Below are positions 8,717 through 16,712 of a stretch of 64,000 nucleotides of DNA, one piece after another. Within the stretch, counting starts at the first letter, position 1, and the number at the start of each line of letters is the position of its first letter. The notes under the pieces are model-generated. The model was not told where the DNA came from, ran no database searches, and worked only from the letters and a program-made list of their open reading frames with translations. The stretch spans positions 1 through 64,000 of the forward strand of contig NZ_JAFFZM010000019.1 of NCBI RefSeq assembly GCF_017676345.1. Direction: 5' to 3'. A program made the position numbers and the translations under genes. The stretch comes from Streptomyces smyrnaeus. GTDB lineage: Bacteria > Actinomycetota > Actinomycetes > Streptomycetales > Streptomycetaceae.

Positions 8717-10516
8717 GTGACTACCACCCCCACCACCCCCAGCAACAACCACCATCTGTCTCCCGCCTTCCCCGGCCGCGCCCCCTGGGGCACGGCCAGC
8801 AAGCTGCGGGCCTGGCAGCAGGCGGCGATGGACGCGTACCTGGAGCGGCAGCCGCGCGACTTCCTCGCCGTCGCGACGCCGGGCGCCGGCAAGACGACGT
8901 TCGCCCTCACCCTGGCCTCGTGGCTGCTGCACCACCACGTCGTGCAGCAGGTCACCGTCGTCGCGCCGACCGAGCATCTGAAGAAGCAGTGGGCCGAGGC
9001 GGCGGCACGGGTGGGGATCAAGCTCGATCCGGAGTACAGCGCGGGCCCGCTGAGCAAGGAGTACCAGGGGATCGCCGTCACCTACGCGGGCGTGGGCGTA
9101 CGGCCGATGCTGCACCGCAACCGCGTCGAGCAGCGCAAGACCCTGGTGATCCTGGACGAGATCCACCACGCCGGCGACAGCCGCTCGTGGGGCGAGGCCT
9201 GCCAGGAGGCGTTCGAGCCCGCCACCCGCCGTCTGGCGCTGACCGGCACCCCGTTCCGCTCCGACACCAACCCGATCCCGTTCGTGGAGTACGCCGAGGA
9301 CGGCGAGGGCGTCCGGCGGTCGGTCGCCGACTACACCTACGGCTACGGCGACGCGCTCGCCAACGGCGTCGTGCGGCCCGTCATCTTCCTGTCCTACAGC
9401 GGCAACATGCGCTGGCGCACCAAGGCCGGGGACGAGATCGAGGCCAGACTCGGCGAGCCGCTGACCAAGGACGCGATCTCCCAGGCGTGGCGCACCGCGC
9501 TCGATCCGCGCGGCGAGTGGATGCCCGCCGTACTGCGCGCGGCCGACCACCGGCTGACGGAGGTCCGCAAATCGGTGCACGACGCGGGCGGCCTGGTCAT
9601 CGCCTCCGACCAGGACTCGGCCCGCGCCTACGCCAAACTGCTGCGGGAGCTCACCGGCAGCAAACCGACCGTCGTCCTGTCCGACGACACCGGCGCCTCG
9701 CAGCGCATCGAGGACTTCCGGCATAACGAGGACCGCTGGATGGTCGCCGTCCGCATGGTCTCCGAGGGCGTGGACGTGCCCCGGCTGGCCGTCGGGGTGT
9801 ACGCCACCACCGTCTCCACGCCGCTGTTCTTCGCCCAGGCCGTCGGCCGCTTCGTCCGCTCCCGGCGGCGCGGCGAGACCGCCTCCGTCTTCCTCCCGAC
9901 CATCCCCACGCTGCTGACCTTCGCCAACGAGATGGAGGTCGAGCGCGACCACGTCCTCGACAAGCCGAAGAAGGGCGACGAGGACGACCCGTACGCCGAG
10001 GAGGCGGACCTGCTCAAGGAGGCCGAGCAGGAGAAGGACGAAGAAGTCGGCGAACAGGACCAGCTGCCCTTCGAGGCGCTGGCCTCGGACGCGGTCTTCG
10101 ACCGGGTGATGTACGACGGTGCCGAGTTCGGCATGCAGGCGCACCCCGGCAGCGAGGAGGAGCAGGACTACCTCGGCATTCCCGGACTGCTGGAGCCCGA
10201 TCAGGTGCAGCTGCTGCTGCAAAAGCGGCAGGCCCGGCAGATCGCGCACAGCAGGAAGAGGCCCGACGGCGAGGCCGACCTGCTGGAGATGCCCGCCGAG
10301 AAGCGTCCCGTGGTCACCCACAAGGAGCTGCTGGAGAAGCGCAAGCAGCTCAACAGCCTGGTCGGCGCCTATGTGCACCAAAGCGGCAAGCCGCACGGTG
10401 TCGTGCACAACGAGCTGCGCCGGGTGTGCGGGGGGCCGCCCAGCGCGGAGGCGACCGCGAGCCAGATCGAGGCACGCATCGCGAAAGTGCGGGAGTGGGC
10501 CACCCGGATGAAATAG
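8717..10516 (+). CDS. DEAD/DEAH-box (superfamily 2) helicase
   Basis: A 599-residue ATP-dependent helicase-like protein. Motif I is ATPGAGKTT (residues 53-61), motif II is DEIHH (147-151), motif III is TGTPF (176-180) and motif VI is QAVGRFVRSRR. The order and spacing match the restriction-helicase-like branch of superfamily 2. The two RecA-like halves occupy about residues 30-410. They are followed by an acidic linker (DEDDPYAEEADLLKEAEQEKDEE) and a C-terminal basic region rich in K/R that may contact nucleic acid. No nuclease or methylase gene is nearby, so a restriction role is not supported. The start is GTG. Confidence 0.88.
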   Translation: MTTTPTTPSNNHHLSPAFPGRAPWGTASKLRAWQQAAMDAYLERQPRDFLAVATPGAGKTTFALTLASWLLHHHVVQQVTVVAPTEHLKKQWAEAAARVGIKLDPEYSAGPLSKEYQGIAVTYAGVGVRPMLHRNRVEQRKTLVILDEIHHAGDSRSWGEACQEAFEPATRRLALTGTPFRSDTNPIPFVEYAEDGEGVRRSVADYTYGYGDALANGVVRPVIFLSYSGNMRWRTKAGDEIEARLGEPLTKDAISQAWRTALDPRGEWMPAVLRAADHRLTEVRKSVHDAGGLVIASDQDSARAYAKLLRELTGSKPTVVLSDDTGASQRIEDFRHNEDRWMVAVRMVSEGVDVPRLAVGVYATTVSTPLFFAQAVGRFVRSRRRGETASVFLPTIPTLLTFANEMEVERDHVLDKPKKGDEDDPYAEEADLLKEAEQEKDEEVGEQDQLPFEALASDAVFDRVMYDGAEFGMQAHPGSEEEQDYLGIPGLLEPDQVQLLLQKRQARQIAHSRKRPDGEADLLEMPAEKRPVVTHKELLEKRKQLNSLVGAYVHQSGKPHGVVHNELRRVCGGPPSAEATASQIEARIAKVREWATRMK

Positions 10517-10853
10517 CCGGGCGAAAAGAATTTCGAGTCCGCACCTTCGGGATTTTTGTGGTGAAGGCGGTCAGGCGGAGACCGGATTCTGGACAGACTC
10601 TTCCGGTCAGCGGTGCTCCTCGCTAGGTTTCCGGGACACACGGCCCGTGGCGACACCGCCACGGGCGGCCGGTTACCTCGATGACACTCAGCTTGCCCAG
10701 CTTGCATCGCTACAGCTCTTGCCAGTGCCACCGCGACCGGCGGCCTCCAGCGCTGCGCTTGGGGTACCGACCCAGGCCAGGGGCCGGGGGAGGTGACCGC
10801 CAACCGCTTCCGCACCCGCGGCTGCCGTCACTCACCCGAGGGAGGGGGGCGTC
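10517..10853. other. Intergenic region with hairpin before the IclR gene
   Basis: No gene is supported in this 337-base stretch. It holds the helicase terminator hairpin (10643-10666) and, further on, presumably the promoter of the IclR gene. The segment 10700-10840 has no recognised riboswitch or operator. Confidence 0.5.
10643..10666 (+). terminator. Perfect 10-bp hairpin behind the helicase gene
   Basis: GCCCGTGGCG and CGCCACGGGC pair perfectly around an ACAC loop. The hairpin lies 126 bases past the helicase stop and has no U-tract, as is usual in Streptomyces. Confidence 0.6.
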
Positions 10854-11498
10854 GTGACCGCGGAGACCTCTCAGACGCTCGACCGAGGGCTGCGAGTCCT
10901 CAAATTACTGGCCGACACCGACCACGGCCTCACCGTCACCGAGCTGTCCAACAAGCTCGGCGTCAACCGGACCGTGGTCTACCGGCTGCTGGCCACCCTG
11001 GAGCAGCACGCCCTCGTCCGCCGTGATCTCGGCGGACGCGCCCGGGTCGGGCTCGGTGTGCTGCGTCTGGGACGCCAGGTCCACCCCCTGGTACGGGAGG
11101 CGGCGCTGCCCGCGCTGCGCTCGCTGGCCGAGGACGTGGGCGCCACCGCGCACCTCACCCTCGTCGACGGCACCGAGGCACTGGCCGTGGCGGTGGTCGA
11201 ACCGAGCTGGACGGACTACCACGTCGCCTACCGTACGGGCTTCCGCCATCCCCTCGACCGGGGGGCCGCGGGCCGGGCGATACTCGCCGGTCGCAGACCC
11301 GACAGCGAACGCGGGGCGGGATTCGTCCTCACCCACGGCGAACTGGAGGCGGGCGCCAGCGGCGCCGCCGCGCCGGTGCTCGGCGTGAGCGGGATCGAGG
11401 GCAGCGTGGGCGTGGTGATGCTGTCCGAGACGGTGCCCGAACAGGTCGGCCACCGCGTGGTCCGCGCCGCCAACGAGGTCGCCGACGCGCTGCGGTGA
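10854..11498 (+). CDS. IclR-family transcriptional regulator
   Basis: A 214-residue regulator. The N-terminal winged helix-turn-helix is typical: LDRGLRVLKLLADTDHGLTVTELSNKL then GVNRTVVYRLLATLEQHALV. The C-terminal effector domain (from about residue 75) is somewhat short: it keeps AHLTLVDGTEALAVAVVEP and HPLDRGAAGRAILAG, but the segment before the final helix is abbreviated. The effector is unknown. GTG is the start, with a GGAGGGGGG run 6-12 bases upstream. The next gene, an anchored Lon-type protease, begins 87 bases downstream on the same strand. Confidence 0.88.
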   Translation: MTAETSQTLDRGLRVLKLLADTDHGLTVTELSNKLGVNRTVVYRLLATLEQHALVRRDLGGRARVGLGVLRLGRQVHPLVREAALPALRSLAEDVGATAHLTLVDGTEALAVAVVEPSWTDYHVAYRTGFRHPLDRGAAGRAILAGRRPDSERGAGFVLTHGELEAGASGAAAPVLGVSGIEGSVGVVMLSETVPEQVGHRVVRAANEVADALR

Positions 11499-11585
11499 CC
11501 GACCGCACCGCGGTACGCGGCCGTACGGGCACCGGCGGGACGGGGTGTCCGTACGGCCGCGTGGACCGCTCGATAGATTGCGGGG

Positions 11586-12410
11586 GTGTCCGCATCCAGC
11601 ACCCGCGCCCCGGGAACCGACGGCCCGCGCCGTACCCGCCGCCGTACGCTCGCGCTCTGCGCGCTGCCCGTCGTCCTGCTGTTCGTCGTGGCGCTGCTCG
11701 CCCCGCTGCCGTACTCGCTCGCCCAGCCCGGCGAGACCGCCGATGTGCTCGGCAGGACCGACGGCAAGCCCGTCATCGCGATCGAGGGCGCCAGGACGCA
11801 GGGCGCGGACAAGGGGCGACTGCTGTCCGTCACCATCGCCGCGACCCGCCCGGAAGCCACCGTGCGGCTGCCCGACGTGGTGCGCGCCTGGTTCCGCGAG
11901 GACCGGGCCGTGATGCCGCGCGAGGCCGTCTACCCGGGTGGCGGGGACACCGAGGACGCCGAGGAGCGCATCTCCGAGGAGATGGAGGACTCCCAGCACA
12001 AGGCCGTCACCGCGGCCCTGCGCCAGCTGCACCGCTCGCCTGAGAAGGTGCGGGTACGGCTGCGCCTGGGGGACGTCGGCGGCCCGAGCGCCGGGCTGTT
12101 CTTCGCACTCGGCATCGTCGACAAGCTCGACGGGGACGGCGCCGGACACGGGCTGACCGGCGGCCGCACCGTCGCCGGGACCGGCACCATCGACGCGAAC
12201 GGCAAGGTGGGGGCCGTCGGCGGCATCCCGCTCAAGACACAGGCGGCCCGGCGCGACGGCGCCACCTACTTCCTCCTGCCCAAGACGCAGTGCGGCCAGG
12301 CGCAGGCGCAACTCCCCTCCGGGCTGCGGCTGGTGCCGGTCGGCTCGCTCCAGGGCGCACTGGACGCGCTGAAGGAGATCCGCACGGACGGCAAGGTCCC
12401 CAGCTGCTGA
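11586..12410 (+). CDS. Membrane-anchored S16 (Lon-type) serine protease
   Basis: A 274-residue protein with one N-terminal membrane segment (residues about 21-45, after an RRTRRR positive cluster) and an outward-facing Lon proteolytic domain. The Ser-Lys dyad is visible: Ser168 in GGPSAGLFFALG and Lys217 in VGAVGGIPLK, a spacing of 49 residues against 43 in E. coli Lon. The AAA+ ATPase domain of true Lon is absent, and so is a recognisable PDZ domain that related YlbL-type proteins have. It is therefore an ATP-independent extracytoplasmic processing protease by inference. The start is GTG. It is convergent with the lrp-like gene, with only 23 bases between them. Confidence 0.87.
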   Translation: MSASSTRAPGTDGPRRTRRRTLALCALPVVLLFVVALLAPLPYSLAQPGETADVLGRTDGKPVIAIEGARTQGADKGRLLSVTIAATRPEATVRLPDVVRAWFREDRAVMPREAVYPGGGDTEDAEERISEEMEDSQHKAVTAALRQLHRSPEKVRVRLRLGDVGGPSAGLFFALGIVDKLDGDGAGHGLTGGRTVAGTGTIDANGKVGAVGGIPLKTQAARRDGATYFLLPKTQCGQAQAQLPSGLRLVPVGSLQGALDALKEIRTDGKVPSC

Positions 12411-12433
12411 ACCGGGGCGTTCCGTCCCGCCGC

Positions 12434-12916
12434 TCACCCGGCGGCCCCGCTGTCCTGCGCGGCCTGCCGCACCAGCGGCACGATGCGCAGCGGCACCGGG
12501 TTCTCCATGACGATGGCCGTGGAGGCGCGGACGATGCCCTCCATGCCGACCACCCGGTCGATCACCCGCTGGAGATCCGCGTTCGAGCGGGCCACCAGCC
12601 GGCAGAGCATGTCGCCGCTGCCCGTCGTCGTATGCAGCTCCAGCACCTCGGGCACCGTCGTCAGATGGGCCCGTACGTCCGGGCCCTGGCCCTGCTTGAT
12701 CTCCAGCGTCGCGAACGCGGTCACCGGGTAGCCGAGCGCCGCCGGGTCCACCTGCGGGCCGAAGCCCCGGATGACCCCGCCGGAGGTGAGCCGGTCCAGC
12801 CGCGCCTGCGCCGTCCCGCGGGCGACTCCCAGCCGCCGGGACAGCTCCAGCACCCCGATCCGCGGCTCCTCGGCGAGCAGTTCGAGCAGCCGTCCGTCCA
12901 GCCGGTCAATGCCCAT
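12434..12916 (-). CDS. Lrp/AsnC-family regulator, divergent from hppD
   Basis: A 160-residue Lrp/AsnC protein. Residues 1-60 form the helix-turn-helix: MGIDRLDGRLLELLAEEPRI then GVLELSRRLGVARGTAQARL. Residues about 75-150 form the RAM effector domain, ending HTTTGSGDMLCRLVARSNADL. The start is the ATG of MGIDRLDG; the open frame runs much further upstream antisense to hppD and is not coding there. It is transcribed away from hppD across a 150-base AT-rich gap that holds a short palindrome, so it probably controls hppD and itself in response to an aromatic amino acid. The effector is not known from sequence. Confidence 0.92.
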   Translation of the reverse strand: MGIDRLDGRLLELLAEEPRIGVLELSRRLGVARGTAQARLDRLTSGGVIRGFGPQVDPAALGYPVTAFATLEIKQGQGPDVRAHLTTVPEVLELHTTTGSGDMLCRLVARSNADLQRVIDRVVGMEGIVRASTAIVMENPVPLRIVPLVRQAAQDSGAAG

Positions 12917-12992
12917 GACTTGCCTCTCCGTGAGCGAAGGCGTAGGGCGAGCAGCGGCTGCACAGATTGCACACATCGTCCGCTGCTTCCCG

Positions 12993-13006
12993 TGTTCCAC
13001 TGAACA
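12993..13006. promoter_or_regulatory. Palindrome in the lrp/hppD divergent promoter
   Basis: TGTTC-CACT-GAACA is a perfect inverted repeat lying about midway between the two divergent start codons in an AT-rich stretch. Lrp-family operators are short imperfect palindromes of about this size, so it is a candidate binding site. A second looser repeat, CACTG/CAGTG, overlaps it. Confidence 0.5.
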
Positions 13007-13066
13007 AACTGCCCAGTGAAAACGCAAACTATTGCGCACCTTGTGGTCCGGCGAGACGCTGCCGCC

Positions 13067-14227
13067 ATGACTGCTGCATCCGAAACGAACGTCCACGCGG
13101 CAACCCCGCAGACCGCACGGCAGGCAGACCCCTTCCCGGTCAAGGGGATGGACGCGGTCGTCTTCGCCGTCGGCAACGCGAAGCAGGCAGCCCACTACTA
13201 CTCCACCGCCTTCGGAATGCGGGCCGTGGCCTACGCCGGCCCGGAGAACGGCAGCCGCGAGACGGCCAGCTACGTACTGGAATCCGGCTCCGCCCGATTC
13301 GTGTTCACCTCTGTCATCCGCCCCACCACCGACTGGGGCCGCTTCCTGGCCGACCACGTCGCCGCCCACGGAGACGGCGTCATCGACCTCGCCATCGAGG
13401 TCCCGGACGCCCGCGCGGCCTACGCCTACGCCGTCGAACACGGCGCACGCGGCCTCGAGGAGCCCTACGAGACCAAGGACGAGCACGGCACGATCGTGCG
13501 CGCCGCCATCGCCACCTACGGCGAGACCCGCCACACCCTCGTCGAGCGCTCCGGCTACGACGGCCCCTACCTGCCCGGCTACGTCGCCATGGACCCGATC
13601 GTCGAGCCCCCCGAGCGACGCTTCTTCCAGGCCGTCGACCACTGCGTCGGCAACGTCGAACTCGGCCGCATGAACGAATGGGTCGCGTTCTACAACAAGG
13701 TCATGGGCTTCACCAACATGAAGGAGTTCGTCGGCGACGACATCGCCACCGAATACTCCGCCCTGATGTCGAAGGTCGTCGCCGACGGCACACTCAAGGT
13801 CAAGTTCCCCATCAACGAACCCGCCGTCGCCCAGAAGAAGTCCCAGATCGACGAGTACCTGGAGTTCTACGGCGGCGCAGGCGTCCAACACATCGCACTG
13901 GCCACCAACGACATCGTCTCCACGGTGCGGAGCATGCGCGCCGCCGGCGTCCGGTTCCTGGACACCCCCGACACCTACTACGACACACTGGGGGAGTGGG
14001 CGGGCGAGACCCGCGTGCCCGTGGAGACCCTGCGCGAGCTGAAGATTCTCGTCGACCGCGACGAGGACGGCTATCTGCTGCAGATCTTCACCAAGCCGGT
14101 GCAGGACCGGCCGACCGTCTTCTTCGAACTCATCGAGCGGCATGGGTCGATGGGGTTCGGCAAGGGCAACTTCAAAGCCCTTTTCGAAGCCATCGAACGC
14201 GAACAGGCCCTACGCGGCAACCTATAG
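13067..14227 (+). CDS. hppD: 4-hydroxyphenylpyruvate dioxygenase
   Basis: This 386-residue enzyme converts 4-hydroxyphenylpyruvate to homogentisate in tyrosine degradation, using non-haem iron. It has the two-module VOC fold. The first His ligand is in FFQAVDHCVGNVELG, the second in GVQHIALAT, and the Glu ligand is in VFFELIERHG near the C-terminus. The C-terminal gate helix GSMGFGKGNFKALFEAIE is intact. The start is the ATG at MTAASETN. An upstream in-frame ATG would add 17 residues unlike any family member. Length matches other Streptomyces HppD proteins. Divergent lrp suggests control by amino-acid supply. Confidence 0.96.
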   Translation: MTAASETNVHAATPQTARQADPFPVKGMDAVVFAVGNAKQAAHYYSTAFGMRAVAYAGPENGSRETASYVLESGSARFVFTSVIRPTTDWGRFLADHVAAHGDGVIDLAIEVPDARAAYAYAVEHGARGLEEPYETKDEHGTIVRAAIATYGETRHTLVERSGYDGPYLPGYVAMDPIVEPPERRFFQAVDHCVGNVELGRMNEWVAFYNKVMGFTNMKEFVGDDIATEYSALMSKVVADGTLKVKFPINEPAVAQKKSQIDEYLEFYGGAGVQHIALATNDIVSTVRSMRAAGVRFLDTPDTYYDTLGEWAGETRVPVETLRELKILVDRDEDGYLLQIFTKPVQDRPTVFFELIERHGSMGFGKGNFKALFEAIEREQALRGNL

Positions 14228-14260
14228 TCTCCCCGCCGCCCCATGAGGGCCCTCTCCCTC

Positions 14261-14543
14261 GGGGCTCCGCCCCCCGTCCCCCTCCGGCTGCCGCCGCCCC
14301 CTGTTGTGGGGGCACGCCCCCTTTGCCCTTCGGCTGCCGCCGAGGGGTCGTGTCGGGGGGCTCCGCCCCCCAACGGCCCCCCGCTAGGTGGGCTTCGCCC
14401 CCCTAGGACCCCCCTTCCGCAACCAGGCAAGCCATTGACGTACGTGCAATCCGCCTGTGCGTCACTGCCCCCGATTCGGCCGGTGACGACCCTGCGGGAG
14501 CGTCGCTGGTGCGACTCCTCCCGCAAAGGAGACACCGGCAACG
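14261..14543 (-). repeat. Long dispersed repeat, copy C (inverted relative to copy A)
   Basis: This segment is the near-exact reverse complement of bases 1-293. It has the same order of elements: CTCCGCCCCCC, GGGGGCACGCCCCC, the CTAGGTGGGCTTCG block, GCAACCAGGCAAGCCATTGAC, and GGCCGGTGACGACCCTGCGGG. It starts 34 bases past the hppD stop codon. Together with copy A it brackets a block of about 14 kb. Confidence 0.88.
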
Positions 14544-14564
14544 TAATTTTCGGCTCCCTCCCGC

Positions 14565-14918
14565 CCGGCGTTGCCGCCCCACACTTTGCGGGCGGAGTGG
14601 CACCACAACTCGACCCGCAGGGTCGTCACCGGCCGAATTGGGGGCAGCAACAAGCACGCCGATCGCTCGAAAGAAAGGACAGCTCATTCGGGGGCAGGGG
14701 GGTCCTAGGGGGGCGAAGCCCACCTAGCGGGGGGCCGTTGGGGGGCGGAGCCCCCCGACACGACCTCTCGGCGGCAGCCGAAGAACCCAGGGGGCGTGCC
14801 CCCACAAAGCAGGCGACGCACCCCGCGGAGCGAGTGCGTGCCCCCACAAAGCAGGCGGCGCACCCCGCGGAGCGAGGGCGTGCCCCCACAACAGGGGCGG
14901 CGACAGCCGGAGGGGGTC
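14565..14918 (+). repeat. Long dispersed repeat, copy B (direct relative to copy A)
   Basis: This copy runs in the same orientation as bases 1-293, starting CCGGCGTTGCC and ending in a CAGCCGGAGGGGG block. It carries a 42-base tandem expansion not present in copy A. With copy C immediately to its left it forms a large imperfect palindrome centred near 14553. No protein gene is supported here. Confidence 0.88.
14794..14882 (+). repeat. 42-bp tandem repeat inside copy B
   Basis: The unit starts GCGTGCCCCCACAAAGCAGG and repeats at 14794 and 14836 with almost no change. A third, diverging copy begins at 14878. Copies A and C have only one unit here. Confidence 0.85.
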
Positions 14919-14974
14919 CACATGGTGGACGGGGCGATGGTGGGGCCGCGAGGGCTGTGGCATACTCCCTCGCA

Positions 14975-15082
14975 GGTCACGAGCGACAGCGACCAAGGCC
15001 CCGGCCCGCTGTCCGGCAACCCTCCGTCCGTGGCGGGGTGCCCCGGGTGATGACCAGGCCGTAGGACAGCAAGGTCTACGGC
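14975..15082 (+). promoter_or_regulatory. SAM riboswitch (SAM-I/IV clan, probably SAM-IV)
   Basis: The closing stem P1 is GGTCA (14975-14979) with TGACC (15051-15055). Inside are the conserved core strings of the SAM-I/SAM-IV clan: GACAGC/GCTGTC as P2, CCAAGGCCCCGGCCC, CCGGCAACCCTCC, and GGCGGGGTGCCCCGGGTGATGACC in pieces. A further hairpin, GCCGTAG/CTACGGC at 15058-15082, follows P1, as in SAM-IV. CATACT at 14961-14966 could be the promoter -10 box just upstream. The switch should sense S-adenosylmethionine and lower expression of the downstream class V aminotransferase. SAM-IV versus SAM-I is assigned from memory of the motif. Confidence 0.88.
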
Positions 15083-15091
15083 AAGCGCGGA

Positions 15092-15125
15092 TCCCTCTCC
15101 GCCAGGGGTCCTGGTCTACGAGGGA
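15092..15125 (+). promoter_or_regulatory. Probable expression platform hiding a ribosome-binding site
   Basis: TCCCTC (15092-15097) can pair with GAGGGA (15120-15125), closing over an inner CCAGG-GGT-CCTGG hairpin. The GAGGGA is the ribosome-binding site of a tiny reading frame at 15133. GGTCTACG occurs twice (15073 and 15113), so GCCGTAG just after the aptamer could pair with either copy; this would give two exclusive folds. Confidence 0.45.
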
Positions 15126-15132
15126 GCCTTCT

Positions 15133-15153
15133 GTGAGCAAGCGAATGCGCTAG
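15133..15153 (+). CDS. Possible six-codon leader ORF
   Basis: GTG-AGC-AAG-CGA-ATG-CGC-TAG reads MSKRMR-stop. AGGGAG lies about 7 bases before the GTG, which is a good ribosome-binding site for such a short frame. It lies between the SAM aptamer and the aminotransferase gene. It has no run of a regulatory amino acid, so if it is translated its role is more likely to link switch state to downstream transcription or decay. Confidence 0.35.
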   Translation: MSKRMR

Positions 15154-15281
15154 GGCCGACGGGCGGCACTTTTCCACGCCCCGGCCCTCCACTGTCACGC
15201 CGTCAGGCGACCCGCAACGGTGTCGCCATGCCGTGATTCCCCCTTGCCGCTGACTGCCTTCACCTTGCCAGGAGTACCGCT

Positions 15282-16658
15282 ATGTCGCCCACCGCCACTT
15301 TTGCCCCCTCTTGTTCCTCCGTGTCCGTCGACTCCCGTACCGATGAGGTGCTGCCGGTGCTGGGCCGCGACGTTCAGGTGCCGCTCGTCACCGGGGGCGA
15401 AGCCCCCTACGCGGCGCTGGACTACGCGGCGAGCGCCCCCGCGCTGCAGCGCGTGTGGGACGACGTGGCGGCGTATGCGCCGTACTACGGCAGCGTGCAC
15501 CGCGGCGCCGGTCACCTCTCGCAGCTGTCGACGGAGCTGTTCGAGAACAGCAGGCGCACCGTCGCCGAGTTCCTCGGCTGCCGTGAGGGCGACCAGGTGG
15601 TCTTCACCCGGGCCACGACCGACTCCCTCAACCTTTTGGCGGCGGCACTGCCCGAGGGGACCCGGGTGTTCGTGTTCGAGACCGAGCACCATGCCTCCCT
15701 CCTTCCGTGGCGCGCGCACGACGTGACGTATCTGGACGCGCCGCGCTCGCCCGAAGCGGCCGTCGCCACGCTGGAGTCGGCGCTGCACGCGGCGCCCGCC
15801 GGGCCGAAGCTGGTCTGTGTGACGGGCGCCTCGAACGTCACCGGCGAGGTGTGGCCGGTGCGGGCGCTGGCCCGCGCCGCGCACCGGCACGGGGCGCGGC
15901 TGGTACTGGACGCCGCGCAGCTCGCCCCGCACCGCCGGGTCAGCCTGACGGAACTGGAGGCGGACTGGGTGGCGTTCTCCGGGCACAAGCTGTACGCGCC
16001 CTTCGGTGCGGGTGTGCTGGCGGGGCGCGCCGACTGGCTGCGCGCCGCGGAGCCGTATCTGGCGGGCGGCGGCGCGAGCCGCCGGGTGTCCCGCACCGAC
16101 GACGGCACCGTGGAGGTGGAGTGGCAGCGCAGCGAGGCGCGGCACGAGGCGGGCTCGCCCAATGTCATCGGTGCCTACGCCATCGCTTCGGCCTGCCGGG
16201 CGCTGACCGAGGCCGGGTTCGACCGTCTCGCCGCCCGCGAGGAGGAGCTGCTGGGCCGGCTCCGCAAGGGCCTGGCCGACCTTCCCGAGGTGAAGGTCCT
16301 CTCGCTGTTCGGTGAGGACGCCGACCGGGTCGGCGTGGTCTCCTTCGTCGTCGAGGGGTGGAACAGTTCGCACTTCGCGGCGGCGCTCTCGGCCGAGTAC
16401 GGGATCGGCGTCCGGGACGGTCTGTTCTGCGCGCATCCGCTGCTGCGCACCCTGCTCGGGCAGCGGGGCGACACCCCGGGCGAGTGCGGGGCGGCCGGGG
16501 GGACGCCCGCGCTGAACGCGATCCGTGTCAGCTTCGGCGCCGGAACGCCCGACGAGCACGTGGACCGGTTCGTCACCGCCGTCCGGGAGTTGGTGCGTGA
16601 CGGGGCGCGCTGGACCTACCGTACGGAGGACGGCCGCTGCGTCCCGGATTCCGCCTGA
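15282..16658 (+). CDS. Class V aminotransferase (cysteine desulfurase-like, PLP)
   Basis: A 458-residue PLP enzyme of the aminotransferase class V / NifS-like family. The PLP-binding lysine is Lys236 in FSGHKLYAPFGAG. The cofactor aspartate lies in RLVLDAAQLAPH, and HHASLLPW gives the ring-stacking histidine. An N-terminal Ser/Thr/Val tail of about 40 residues precedes the conserved YAALDYAASAPAL. It is preceded by AGGAG and by a SAM riboswitch, so it belongs to methionine/SAM or sulfur metabolism, perhaps as a cysteine or selenocysteine lyase. The exact substrate is not shown. It is convergent with the following MFS gene. Confidence 0.9.
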   Translation: MSPTATFAPSCSSVSVDSRTDEVLPVLGRDVQVPLVTGGEAPYAALDYAASAPALQRVWDDVAAYAPYYGSVHRGAGHLSQLSTELFENSRRTVAEFLGCREGDQVVFTRATTDSLNLLAAALPEGTRVFVFETEHHASLLPWRAHDVTYLDAPRSPEAAVATLESALHAAPAGPKLVCVTGASNVTGEVWPVRALARAAHRHGARLVLDAAQLAPHRRVSLTELEADWVAFSGHKLYAPFGAGVLAGRADWLRAAEPYLAGGGASRRVSRTDDGTVEVEWQRSEARHEAGSPNVIGAYAIASACRALTEAGFDRLAAREEELLGRLRKGLADLPEVKVLSLFGEDADRVGVVSFVVEGWNSSHFAAALSAEYGIGVRDGLFCAHPLLRTLLGQRGDTPGECGAAGGTPALNAIRVSFGAGTPDEHVDRFVTAVRELVRDGARWTYRTEDGRCVPDSA

Positions 16659-16712
16659 CGTAGACCCGGTCCGGCCGGGCGGGGTCGGCAATCGGTTGTG
16701 GGACCTGCCAGG

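Noticed and set aside
8717..10516. Restriction or phage-defence helicase system.
   Set aside because: The helicase stands alone; no nuclease, methylase or other defence gene adjoins it.
14794..14882. CRISPR array.
   Set aside because: The units are directly tandem at 42 bases with no unique spacers, and no cas genes are present.
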